Translations under genes and position numbers: made by a program | NCBI GenBank assembly: GCA_030407315.1 | Contig: JALQPE010001860.1 | Location: 362,629-426,628 of the forward strand | Length of the DNA: 64,000 bases | Direction: 5' to 3' | DNA from: Asparagopsis taxiformis | Taxonomy: Eukaryota; Rhodophyta; Florideophyceae; Bonnemaisoniales; Bonnemaisoniaceae | Shown: piece by piece, positions 1 through 9,912 of the stretch | Position numbering within the stretch: position 1 is the first letter of the stretch | Layout of the letters: every line of letters starts with the position of its first letter | The notes under the pieces: model-generated | Databases searched by the model: none | Told to the model about the DNA's origin: nothing | Seen by the model: only the letters and a program-made list of their open reading frames with translations

Positions 1-2396
1 AAGCATAGTCACAAATTTATCGAAAATGTTAGCAAAGTCACTATTACTGACACTGCTGCACACAAATTAGAGAGTGGCTCCAAACAAACTGCTAATATCA
101 CGCTGCGTTCCGGTGTAATTGATTCTGAGAGCACTGTCACCGACAGTGAGGAAAGCGCGATAACAAGCGCCCTACATGGGAGTGAAGTATGCCCGCCCGG
201 CATGGTCATGAAATCTGATAGCGCTGCATTGTCAAGTCCGAAACGCACAGACGCTACTGCTCGGGGTGTCGCGTTTGAAGAGGATGAAGAGCTGCAACCT
301 ATCGGCGAAGATTTGGCGCAAGTGTGCAAGTCGTCTGGCGGGGATGGTTCGGAAAGAATCGAACAGCAGCTGAGCTCTGAGAGTTTTGACATTCACCCAT
401 CATCTGCAGCAGACCACATGGATACCAGTGTTGCTTCAGTAGGGTCGGATCAAGTTGAAATTTCAATCCCGATTTCAAAGCATGAATCTGTACGGACAGA
501 AGACTCGTCTCAAGCAAACACACTCAACTTTGAGCATCATGTGCTTTTGGGCCAACGAGTGAGTCCGGGTGAAAGCGAGGAGAGACGACTCGACATGTCG
601 GATTACTTGAAAGATATGAAGGACCCTATGAAACGAGCGCGCAGCAACATGATGGTGTTAGATTCGTCGGAATACACGGACGGCTCTACAAGCTTGACAA
701 CGCGTGCTTCGGAGGCACTTACAGATGATGGTGGAAAAGGTTCAGCGTTGGATGGTAAGATGATTTCAAGTGGTCTTGCAGGGGAAGTACTTGCCAGCAC
801 TGTAAGTGCTTTGGATGCACAAATTTCGGATCGAATTTCAACCGAGGAAGAGGGCAATACATTGAAACCTGAGGCGGTTCTGATTCCAACCACTGATTCA
901 CCGCATCCAGAGGCTGCTACTCCACGAGGACCAGCGTATGACATGTCACCTTTTGCGGACGCAGAGCATGAGTTGCTTCCAAGCGGTCAACTGTTTGAGG
1001 GAAGCGAAGTAGCTGGCGGAAGACGCGACGAATATGAAGCGTATGATGAATACATTGTTTGTGAATATGAAGTGGAAGAGTATGTAGAAGAGTACGAGTC
1101 GGACACGTTGTCCAAGTCGCGCATTTTCAAGAATGTGACTGTGGAGGAAGAAGAAGACCTGAACGGAGGGAGTACTGCGGATGTGTCGGCTGTAGTGACG
1201 AATGCACTTGCGGCGGCCAAGAGGAGCAGCGGAATTGGGAGGGTGATAGTGACGGTCGTAATAAAGATGAACAAGGAGTTGGTGGTGACAAGAAGACGGC
1301 GACTCTGGGCGATTGCGATGAGGTGGAGGAGAATGTGCGACCGATGGGCTCTGTGCGCAGTGCACTACGAAAAATTGGTGGGGGAGGGAGACAGAAGCGG
1401 AGCGGGCGCGAGGAACGGGAGGTGGAAGAAGCAAGTGTGGACAAGGCAACACGCAAGGACACATTGAGATCTGTGCTGAGAAAAGTGCCGGGGAAGAGTG
1501 AAGAAGGAGAAGATGTGGAGACAACAGAAGATATCGAGTGCAGTTCGAAACTTGGACGCAAGGAAACATTGAAATCGGTGCTTCGAAAAATCCCGGTGCC
1601 GAAAAATTTGAAGAGACATCATACGTTGGCGGACAGTTCTGACACGGTGCCGGTGATGAGCACACCAGTTGAGAGTGGCAATCATACACCATTGAAGACG
1701 CCTTCGCGGCACACGTCTCTGCCACGGAGCACACGAGGAGAGCGAGAGGTGATCGAGATCGACAGTGGGGATGAGAATGGGCGAATTGTGCGCAAGGATA
1801 CGCTTCGAGCGGCGTTACGCAATCTATCGTTTGCGCGACACAGCGACGTCGGGGTGGAGAGTCCGAAATTTTCGGGGTTGAGCGATTGCGCGAGCACGGA
1901 GGAGCGACGGGAGGGCGTGCGAGTGATGAAGCGACTGCCGGGGAGCTACGACGGCGTGTTGCGATGCGTCGGGGACGAGACGGACGAAACGTGCACCAAG
2001 GCGACGAGCGATGAGGACAAGGGCGGCGACATCGTGGAGCATCGTGTGGAGCGACGAGAAGGATTGCCGAAAAGTCTATCGGACCGACAAGCGGACACAC
2101 CGGCCGAGCTGCAGATCACGGACGGGGTGCCAGTGAAGAAGAGCAAGTTTCGACGTACACTGTCTCGACTGCGCCATTCGGCATTGCGCAACAGCGATGT
2201 TGGGGCGCTGTCGGGCGACGAGGAGGAGGGCGAACGGAGACGGCGGCGAACGCGCGATCGGGAGGACTACCGTGTGCGCGGCGGTGGCGGTAGTGGTCGC
2301 GAGGAGGAGGGCGAGAAGGTGACGGGCAAGATGTCGTTTGCTGTAGTGGGAGAGAAGATTCTTTCGAAATTGAAACATGTGAGCGGCAACGTCTAG
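1..2396 (+). CDS. Acidic low-complexity protein with repeated KDTLRSVLRK-type motif (5' partial)
   Basis: I do not recognise this protein. Frame 1 is open from base 1, so the gene starts outside the window; the first ATG at 202 is probably internal. The first ~400 residues are Ser/Glu/Asp-rich with a strongly acidic Tyr/Glu stretch near 1030-1110. From about 1240 the credible reading moves to frame 3 and runs to TAG at 2396. That frame carries a degenerate basic motif, R-K-[DE]-T-L-[RK]-[SA]-[VA]-L-R, near 1350, 1451, 1557, 1791 and 2148. The two frames overlap between about 1140 and 1467, so the junction is either a one-base indel or a short intron; I see no CTAAC branch point there. The C-terminus is Arg/Glu-rich. 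A nuclear or scaffold role would be a guess from composition only. Confidence 0.55.
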
Positions 2397-3140
2397 TTTT
2401 TTTTTTGTTTTTGTTTACGAAAAGCAAAGTAAATAATGAGTTGTTTGTTGTGATGATGACAAGTACACGTGTAGATGGAAGGATCAAGTTTGGGCGGACT
2501 CGGAATGAGTGTAGCATTTGACATGAGCGCAACGGGCGTTGGTTGGTTTTTGTTATTCAAAAAAACATGACAAGTTGTCATCCTGTTTGGAAGCTGGACA
2601 CAATCATGTTTTTGAACAAATGTTGGTGCACCGTGATTTAGGGTTTGTGTGGCACCGGTTGTTTGACGGGTGACAAGTCGTCAAGTGCTCTGAGAGAGTT
2701 GTGAGTGGACATGACAGATTGTCAGGGCAATCGACTGGCTGGCGTCGAAAGAACGGGAGTAAGGAAGGCGGTGAGTCTGGATCGAAGGATTTGGATCCGA
2801 GGAGGGAAACAGAGGAGGACACTGTCGAAAGATACAAATCACTCACCAATCACGCTCTGTCGACAACAAGTCATCTCATTGTTGCAGCGAGCCACATCTC
2901 TCGCACATACATAACGCGGCGGCGCGGACAGCATGTCAAAGGCAATCGTCAGCCCCGTGCTGCAGCTGCTTGTCACCGAGTTGTTGCTTACTATAGTGCA
3001 GTGAAGCGCACTGGGACCGTAGTGCATTGACTCCAACCGACCCGTACCGTACCTTCGAATATACCAGCCATCCCAACCCACGCACTCATCCCGCATCATC
3101 TTTGCGCGCGTGCGCGGCGACAAGTGCGCCCGCACACAAC
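2397..3140 (+). promoter_or_regulatory. Upstream region of the TALE homeodomain gene with paired TGACA/TGTCA sites
   Basis: This 744-bp gap holds no credible gene. Between 2457 and 2975 I count nine TGACA or TGTCA pentamers, where about one is expected by chance. Four inverted pairs share exactly the same 3-nt spacer: 2568-2580 (TGACAAGTTGTCA), 2671-2683 (right half CGTCA), 2712-2724 (TGACAGATTGTCA) and 2926-2938 (left half GGACA). TGAC is the established core of TALE homeodomain binding (MEIS, TGIF, KNOX), and palindromic TGACA-TGTCA sites fit dimers. Because the downstream gene encodes a TALE protein, autoregulation is a reasonable inference. The first ~60 bp after the upstream stop are T-rich, consistent with its 3' end. 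Confidence 0.5.
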
Positions 3141-4457
3141 ATGTCTCGCCACGATGCGCGTTCGACGCCATTTGTAATTCCCTTCCCCTCGTCTCCTCCG
3201 CCGGCACAGCCGGCGCCGGCACCGGCCCCGCCGGCACCCCAACCGACCAGTCTGGCGGTAGGACAGCCGCCGCCGACGCACACGCAACCACAGCCGCCCA
3301 TGCCGCTACCGATACCGGTACCATCGCTTCCGTCGCTATCGGCAGCCGCGACGCGCACCGACGCCTTTGCGGCCGACTTTAGTCCAGCGTACAACGCGCC
3401 GCCCGCCACCGCGACCTACCAGTTTGATTACATCGCGCCGCCGATGACCGCGTCGACGCCGACGCCCGTGATCCCGCCCGTGTCCGCGACCGGTATCGCG
3501 TCGCCCGTCACGCGCTCCTACGCCTCCAAGAGGGAGTACGCCGATCACGCCGCGCACAACGGCCACACCTTTTCTGGTTTGACACATGGCATTATGTCAC
3601 ACCCGTTTTTCGCGCTACTGTTCAAAAAGGTTTTCCAGGTGTGCGGTAGCACCGCCTTCGACACCGGCCAGCTGTCTGGATACTTTGCCGACGCCGAGAG
3701 CCGTGCAAAGGGGTTGAAGAGCTATGCCGAGACGCAAGGGCTCGACGGCGCTTGTGAGAAATGGACCTCGACTGATGTGTTTATGTCGGCGTTGATTGCC
3801 GCTTTTGCTTCACTACAGTCTTCTATGGCGTCTGGTGCACCGACAAAGAATCATACTCTGCATCACACCATTGTGGTGGCGGAGCGCGCGCTGAGTAGCG
3901 GCGCGCAGTATACCGATCCGCGCTTTGTAGGCGCGACAAGAGATCGCTTTCCGTATCATAGTAGTCCGTTACGAGGGGATAGAATGATTTCCAAGCCGAT
4001 ACACGGCGCGGCGACCAGGACGCCGCTCACGGAGAAGGCCAAGGCGGCGCTGGAACGCTGGTTTCAGGACAATTTGGAGAATCCGTATCCGACGGTTGCG
4101 CAAAAAATGGAACTGGCGCGCATTTGTTCCATGACGCTGTCGAGTGTAAATAATTGGTTTGGGAACAAGCGGATGAGAATCAAACGGAAGATGCTCAACG
4201 TGAACACCTCGGATGCCAACGGGTTTGGAGCGGATGGGCCGTCGATTTCAAATAAAGTGTTAGCGCCGAGGAGCAAATGGAACGCAGTGGTCGTGTCCAA
4301 AATGAACAGCCAAGCTGGACGGGAAGTTGTGGCGTCGGCTACGGGGCGGGCAAATATCTATGCAGATGATCATGATGCAATGGGTGTGCTACGTGCAGAC
4401 GGCTCTGCACACAATCTGGGTATGCATGATGCACGAAGCATGAATCCGCCGTCTTGA
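3141..4457 (+). CDS. PBX-like TALE homeodomain transcription factor
   Basis: A 438-residue, single-exon nuclear DNA-binding protein. The first ATG in frame is at 3141; the frame is open about 38 codons further upstream but without an ATG. Residues 1-130 are Pro/Ala/Thr-rich and probably disordered. The homeodomain lies at about 293-351. Its first loop carries the three-residue TALE extension (ENPYPT), and recognition helix 3 reads NNWFGNKRMRIKRK, which resembles the PBC/PBX class more than KNOX or MEIS. No KNOX or MEIS domain is visible upstream; a conserved-looking block around residues 150-240 may be a lineage-specific partner domain. TALE proteins act as homo- or heterodimers in developmental and life-cycle control. 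The promoter contains repeated TALE-type half-sites. It is convergent with the helicase gene 224 bp downstream. Confidence 0.88.
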   Translation: MSRHDARSTPFVIPFPSSPPPAQPAPAPAPPAPQPTSLAVGQPPPTHTQPQPPMPLPIPVPSLPSLSAAATRTDAFAADFSPAYNAPPATATYQFDYIAPPMTASTPTPVIPPVSATGIASPVTRSYASKREYADHAAHNGHTFSGLTHGIMSHPFFALLFKKVFQVCGSTAFDTGQLSGYFADAESRAKGLKSYAETQGLDGACEKWTSTDVFMSALIAAFASLQSSMASGAPTKNHTLHHTIVVAERALSSGAQYTDPRFVGATRDRFPYHSSPLRGDRMISKPIHGAATRTPLTEKAKAALERWFQDNLENPYPTVAQKMELARICSMTLSSVNNWFGNKRMRIKRKMLNVNTSDANGFGADGPSISNKVLAPRSKWNAVVVSKMNSQAGREVVASATGRANIYADDHDAMGVLRADGSAHNLGMHDARSMNPPS

Positions 4458-4681
4458 TATTTGTTAAAGCTACGTTATCTACTTGCGTGAGAGAGATAGA
4501 AACTAGAGTACGCCTTGTTTAAAAAAAATTGTAAAGAGAGAAAAGCTAAATGTGCTTGGGAAAGCGCGAGCGCGGGGGAGATAACTCACATTACTGTAAT
4601 AAAAAACATACAACCGACTGTCAAGCGATGATTGGGCTTGTGACATTTACTCGTGGCCGTACCCCAGATGCATGACAGTCA

Positions 4682-6838
4682 CTACAGTACAGTTTTACGC
4701 TTGTCACGACGAGCATACAGTCGCCGCAGCGCGTCTTTGGCTTTGCCGTCTGGAAAGTTGGAAAGATCAAAATAGTGTGCCGCTTGCTGCACCAGCCACT
4801 CCCCTTTCACCTCACTACACAGTCGGATGTGCTGACTTTTCGTCAGAACAAACTCGTTATACATCACCCACTCCGGACGCCGTCCCATGCCACACGACGG
4901 GTGCATAACGACTCGTTGGTTGTCCTTGACCGTCAGATACTCCTTTCCCTTGTTCGCCTCCGAGTACGCGACGTGCATGAAGAAGCCGCTCAGAATAGCT
5001 TTACGAATGTTGGTCGAATACGCCATATCCTCGATCGGAGTCGACACCAGTTCCAGCCCGCACCGACGCATCGTGCCCACGAGCTGTTTGCGCACATTGT
5101 CCGCCGAGCGCATCGCGCGCGGATTCACATAGTTGTCCCAACACCAGTCCGCGCTGCCCTGCTTGCTGCTCTCGCTCGCTTTGTACGCGTGGAACACGTT
5201 GAGCAGCATCAGATGGTCCCCTTCCTTGTGCGCAAATGGATTGCTACTTTTGCGCGCGCGCCCCTCCCGCTCCTTCTTCTTCACCCGCACCTGCCAGTGC
5301 TGCGCCGTGGACATCATGGCGACAATGGTCACCACTTCGTTGGAGCATTTAAACTGCGGCGATCGGATCAGCGCTGCCGAGCTCTCGGGTCCGAGTGGAA
5401 ACTCGCTCATAATGCTTCCAAACTTTGTCAGCTCTCCTTCGTCGTCCAGCGCGCCGAGATAGTTGAGGTTTTCCAACGCGCGCATCATTGTTTCCGGCGC
5501 CGGTGGGTCCATGAAATCAAAGTGCACCAGGTCGTCGATCCCGAGTTTCTTCAGTTGCAGCACAACGTTACCGAGGTTCGATCGTAGAATCTCCGGATGC
5601 GATGTCTCCTCCAAATGCTCCTCAAACGATTCCAGAGTGTACAATCGGAAACATTTGCCGGGGCGCGTACGTCCCGCACGCCCGGCACGCTGCTTCGCCG
5701 ATGCGCGTGAAATGCCCTGTACCGTAAGACTCTCGACACGAGACCTGGGATGGTACACTTTCTGCTTGGAGAAGCCCGTGTCCACAACGTATACCACCCC
5801 GTCGATGGTCAGTGACGTCTCGGCAATGTTCGTCGCGCAAATCACCTTGCGACCCGCTGGCCCGCCGCTGTACGCAGGCGGTGGTGCCGGATTGAATACG
5901 CTCTGTTGTTTGGCAGGCGGCAACGATCCGTACAGAGGAAGGACGGCGACAGGCCCGATTTCTCGCTCCAGCCACGACGTTGCTTCTTCAATTTTTTTGC
6001 AACTTTCCTCGATTTCTTCTTCACCAGTCAAGAAGACGAGAATGTCTCCCTCGCCCTCCTTTTTACAAATTTCCACCACTGTGCGAATGGCAGCCTCCAC
6101 ATAGTCTTGCTCTGGAGCGCTCGAGTAAAAGATTTCAACGGGGAACATGCGTCCGGGAACACTCAACAGTGGTGCTCCATTGAAAAACTTTTGAAACTTG
6201 TTCGCATCCATCGTGGCACTCATTACAACTACCCTGAGGTCGTCACGCTTCTCCAATATACCCTTGAGAAGTCCCATCAACACATCGGTGCTCAGTGTGC
6301 GTTCATGCGCTTCATCGAGCACGATCGCACTATATCTATTCAGCAGAGGATCCGTCATCGCCTCTCTTAGCAACATTCCATCTGTGAGGTACCTCAAAAT
6401 TGTGTTAGCGCTCGTTTTATCCTCGAATCGAATAGTGTATCCAACTGCATCACCAAGGCGAACATCCATCTCTTGCGCAACTCGAGTGGCCACAGACATA
6501 GCGGCAACTCGCCGGGGCTGTGTGCAGCAGACAGTTTTTCCGTTGCTGACATAACCAGCATCGATGAGAAATTGCGGAATTTGAGTCGTTTTGCCAGAAC
6601 CGGTTTCACCTTCAAGTACAACAACGCGGTTACTCTTCATATAGTTGAGCAGTTTCTTGCGAGACTCCCATACAGGTAGTGTCTTACGGGTGGCTAGAAT
6701 TGTATAGTAGCGCTGTGAATAGGGCTTGCCAGTGAATGGGTTCTCTGCAGCTTCGGGAGCATCTGAAGTTTTGGCGCTGTCTTTTTTGTGCGCATTGGGG
6801 CGAACGTCTAGACGACGTCTTTTTCCGTGATCGCCCAT
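4682..6838 (-). CDS. DEAH-box ATP-dependent RNA helicase, Prp43/DHX15 type
   Basis: A 718-residue single-exon helicase. Prp43 disassembles spliceosomes and acts in ribosome biogenesis, activated by G-patch partners. I placed the start at the ATG at 6838 (protein begins MGDHGKRRRL); the frame stays open upstream but only with a TTG. All DEAH motifs are visible: Walker A GETGSGKTT (residues 77-85), Ia TQPRR, II DEAH (175-178), III SAT (207-209), the beta-hairpin region, V TNIAETSLTIDGVVYVVD and VI QRAGRAGR. The winged-helix, ratchet (HA2) and OB-fold regions follow and the C-terminus ends in a basic tail. Length matches Prp43 (~720-795) rather than the longer Prp2, Prp16 or Prp22, and the N-terminal extension is short. 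No intron or break is seen. Confidence 0.93.
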   Translation of the reverse strand: MGDHGKRRRLDVRPNAHKKDSAKTSDAPEAAENPFTGKPYSQRYYTILATRKTLPVWESRKKLLNYMKSNRVVVLEGETGSGKTTQIPQFLIDAGYVSNGKTVCCTQPRRVAAMSVATRVAQEMDVRLGDAVGYTIRFEDKTSANTILRYLTDGMLLREAMTDPLLNRYSAIVLDEAHERTLSTDVLMGLLKGILEKRDDLRVVVMSATMDANKFQKFFNGAPLLSVPGRMFPVEIFYSSAPEQDYVEAAIRTVVEICKKEGEGDILVFLTGEEEIEESCKKIEEATSWLEREIGPVAVLPLYGSLPPAKQQSVFNPAPPPAYSGGPAGRKVICATNIAETSLTIDGVVYVVDTGFSKQKVYHPRSRVESLTVQGISRASAKQRAGRAGRTRPGKCFRLYTLESFEEHLEETSHPEILRSNLGNVVLQLKKLGIDDLVHFDFMDPPAPETMMRALENLNYLGALDDEGELTKFGSIMSEFPLGPESSAALIRSPQFKCSNEVVTIVAMMSTAQHWQVRVKKKEREGRARKSSNPFAHKEGDHLMLLNVFHAYKASESSKQGSADWCWDNYVNPRAMRSADNVRKQLVGTMRRCGLELVSTPIEDMAYSTNIRKAILSGFFMHVAYSEANKGKEYLTVKDNQRVVMHPSCGMGRRPEWVMYNEFVLTKSQHIRLCSEVKGEWLVQQAAHYFDLSNFPDGKAKDALRRLYARRDKRKTVL

Positions 6839-8220
6839 TGCGCTTTTTCTGCTGGCAGCGGAAAGCCGGAGACGCTTAATTGCAGTTGCGAGGGAAGAGG
6901 AAGCCAATGAAGACGATAGAGCAAGGTAGTGAGCCGGACGGCCGCGTGGTTTCCATTGCTGTTGAGGTCGGATCAATTTTAGAGTTTTCGAATATTTTAG
7001 AAATACAATTGAAAAAGATGGAATGAATCATGCAGGCGCTTGGGAGTATCACAGTACACATTGGGGGCGGAGAAGCAGACGTAGACGCTCAGGGTAGTTG
7101 AGGCTAATGTGACAAAGCGGCGAAGCTTGGACAAGCATCAGCCACGCTTTCGTTGAAATCAGCTACCAAGTTGCGTGCCTGCCACGAGCTAATGCCAATG
7201 GATGGGAAAAACCTATTCGACATGGAAGCTTCCGCTCTTTAACCGCAACATTATATAGATTATATGGCTGGAGATCAGGTGAGAGCAAATCTTGTCGAAG
7301 CACTCTCTTGCACGTCAGAATTCCAAGCAAGTATACAAGAGGGAATGGAGCGATATCAGCTGTCGCGCCGATGGGCGCAGTGACAAAGCGAGCGATCAGC
7401 AGATTGTGATACGTACCATTCCAGCTGATATGCTCCACTACATGGGATGCTCACGCGCTTCGCACGCGTGAGATATCAGCCGTTGATGGACATAGGCTTG
7501 TATGTTATCTATCACTACCAAACCCTAACAATGTCGACATCACTGGCGTACAATACAGCTTCCAAGTTGAACTCACTTTTATCTGACATTACTGTACATC
7601 GCGAGACCAAATGTCCGCCGTTTTGTTCTCATACGAAGCTGTAAATAGCTTCCATTCTCTCCACTTGACTTGGTCTCCAGTTTGCTGCAGCGCAAATGAC
7701 AATGTCGGCAGCCGAGCCAACGATCAAAAGCCGCCATTTAGAAACACAAGTGTCTTTCAAACGAACAACAAAACTCTTGTAGCTATTCCACGACGTACAT
7801 CTCTTCGCTTGTTAACGTCTTCCACACATCTCGCGTGACTTGCAAACGCTTTCGACACACTACAAGCAATGCGCGATTGTACCGTTTACAACGTTTTCCC
7901 GCCCTCCTTCATATTTGCTATGGAAACGGTTCAACGAGGGGAGCTGTTCGTCCACCACATAGGTTTTGCTTTTGAGCCACAAAGCACAAACTCCTCTGGC
8001 CTGCGTCAATCATATAATTGTTGCACGATATATCTCAGGATAGCAGAGAGCAATTGACTTGAGCCAGACGATTTACTGTAGAGTTTGTCTGCCGTCCGCT
8101 CCGTTTCCACCTCATGGATTCATCGATGGCTCTAAAGACTCACAACGCTTGGAGCATCACAGGCGCTTTACAGACTACAGTGGCGAAAAATTGAATACAA
8201 CATAACACTAACATTCACAT
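6839..8220. other. Intergenic gap, no gene recognised
   Basis: About 1.4 kb between the helicase start and the 3' end of the first aminotransferase gene. Only short open frames (under 95 codons) without recognisable motifs occur on either strand. It should contain the helicase promoter next to 6839. I see no repeats, RNA genes or transposon remnants. Confidence 0.6.
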
Positions 8221-9912
8221 TTACAACTTTGTCCCTGTCATACAACCGCCCCGTGTCGAGCCCAACTTCATCTTACTTACTTGCTTCACCAGCCACTCCC
8301 GCCGCCTCTCTTCTCTAATCTTTGAGCTTCTCATTCTCCGATTCGGTAATACACACTGCGGACGGCTTTCTACAACAGTTCGATCCACAAACGATTCCAT
8401 AAATGATAGAAAGTGCGAAATGTCTCTCAAGTTACTGGCAATGCCCACCGACACCCGAACAGATCCAATGTACGGATCATTCATACATTTAGAAAACTTT
8501 TCGACAGAGAATTCTTCTGCTGCTGTCTTGGCGATACATTTCATCATCTCCTCTGCCGAAATATGGAACGCAGCCTCTGCAGCTCCTGGATTGCAAAAGC
8601 ATCCGGTGCGCAATGATATATTCTTTTCATTCGCTTCTGTCTCAACTATCCGAGGGTCTACTTTCGCACCCTGTGGTGAGAAAATATTGAAGTTGACGGT
8701 GCCACCCCTCATGCGAAGGCTGGTCGGTCCATATATTCTCACAACGTCCCGACGGTTTGAATGCTTAAGTGTCGACAACCCATGCAGAAGAAGCGCAGTC
8801 ATTTGTGTCACGTGATTTTGCACCACATCCATACCAATATTTTCAAGATACTTCAGACCGCGAGAAATCGATGGAATGAGCATAAAGTTGACCGTACCAT
8901 CTTCGAACGCTTCGTGAAGCTCAGACATCAGATGCACATTATTTTGTACACTCACAAAGCGAATTGTTCCACCTGCAAACCATGGTCGTTTCAAAATTTG
9001 AAGGGCACTCTTCTTGGCGATCAAAGCCCCAACCCCAGTAGGAAATCCAAACATTTTGTAGAATGATACAGATACGAATTCAGGGTGCACAGTCGAAAGA
9101 TCCAGTGGACTTGTGGGGACGAACGCTGCCGCGTCTAGAACAACGTGATAGTTGAGGCGTTGTGCAAGTGTCACAAGATCCAGTGAATGTTTAACCCCCG
9201 AGAAATTGGATTGTGCCGGGAAAGCAAAAAGGTTTGGAGCATTTCGGTGACGGTTGCGTAGAACTTTTTCAACAGCCTTTAGGGACTCTACTCTCAGTTC
9301 TGGAGTAATGGGCAAGTAGATCACACGTGCACCCCGTGAAAAAGCGTATTCACGAATACCGTTGACAGAGTTGTGATTGTCTGCGAGCAATGCGAAATGG
9401 GATGTACGTCGAAACGGATAGCTTTCGGCGATAAGTTTTAGAGCACCGCTTGCGTTTGCAGTGAAAATCACGTCATATTCTCGAGGATCAGCGTTGAAGA
9501 ACTGTAAAATGTGGGAACGGGTTCGATCAACTTGTCCCGTTGCTAACATGGATGTTGGGTTTTCTGAATGTGGGTTTCCCAGCACATCGTTACTGAGTGC
9601 ATCAATGTGAGGTTGGATAATGGATTGGGGATGCAGTCCAGCACCAGTGTAGTCCAGGTAAGTATGATTTCCAGCATCGAGCCGTGCAAAATCCGTAGTT
9701 CGGAGCTGCTCGAAATCTGTAGATTCAGAATTTGGCACATTGCAGAGGCACGGGTAACTGGATGATGAGCACAAAGCGGAGACTTCACCAGTTGCTGTGC
9801 AGGATGCCATAGCGCAAAGTTCAGGACCCATTTCGGTGAAGTGAAGTTTGCTTGGAGCTGTGTTGGTAGCGGAGATTGCTATGTGGATTATGGGAAGAGC
9901 TGGTTGTGACAT
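8221..9912 (-). CDS. Class-V aminotransferase, molybdenum cofactor sulfurase-like (copy 1)
   Basis: A 563-residue PLP-dependent protein of the NifS/MoCo-sulfurase N-terminal type, which moves cysteine sulfur through a persulfide. Seen directly: the entry motif YLDYTGAGLHP, the block YDVIFTANASGALKL, the predicted PLP lysine in SFYKMFGFPTG (near residue 285), and the loop RTGCFCNPGA (near 433-442) that holds the sulfur-accepting cysteine in MoCo sulfurases. There is no C-terminal MOSC domain, so molybdopterin specificity is uncertain. The start at 9912 is an ATG. It gives an extension of about 63 residues absent from copy 2, which may target an organelle or be untranslated. A TATATATA stretch lies 10-25 bp upstream of the ATG on the coding strand. 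Copy 2, in the same orientation 2.4 kb upstream, marks a tandem duplication. Confidence 0.85.
   Translation of the reverse strand: MSQPALPIIHIAISATNTAPSKLHFTEMGPELCAMASCTATGEVSALCSSSSYPCLCNVPNSESTDFEQLRTTDFARLDAGNHTYLDYTGAGLHPQSIIQPHIDALSNDVLGNPHSENPTSMLATGQVDRTRSHILQFFNADPREYDVIFTANASGALKLIAESYPFRRTSHFALLADNHNSVNGIREYAFSRGARVIYLPITPELRVESLKAVEKVLRNRHRNAPNLFAFPAQSNFSGVKHSLDLVTLAQRLNYHVVLDAAAFVPTSPLDLSTVHPEFVSVSFYKMFGFPTGVGALIAKKSALQILKRPWFAGGTIRFVSVQNNVHLMSELHEAFEDGTVNFMLIPSISRGLKYLENIGMDVVQNHVTQMTALLLHGLSTLKHSNRRDVVRIYGPTSLRMRGGTVNFNIFSPQGAKVDPRIVETEANEKNISLRTGCFCNPGAAEAAFHISAEEMMKCIAKTAAEEFSVEKFSKCMNDPYIGSVRVSVGIASNLRDISHFLSFMESFVDRTVVESRPQCVLPNRRMRSSKIREERRREWLVKQVSKMKLGSTRGGCMTGTKL

Noticed and set aside
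946..2100. 384-codon minus-strand frame over the first gene
   Set aside because: It is a compositional shadow of a GC-rich coding region on the plus strand; it has no domain-like features.
4775..6104. Long plus-strand frames (270 and 213 codons) under the helicase
   Set aside because: They are the complement of highly conserved helicase motifs and therefore shadows.
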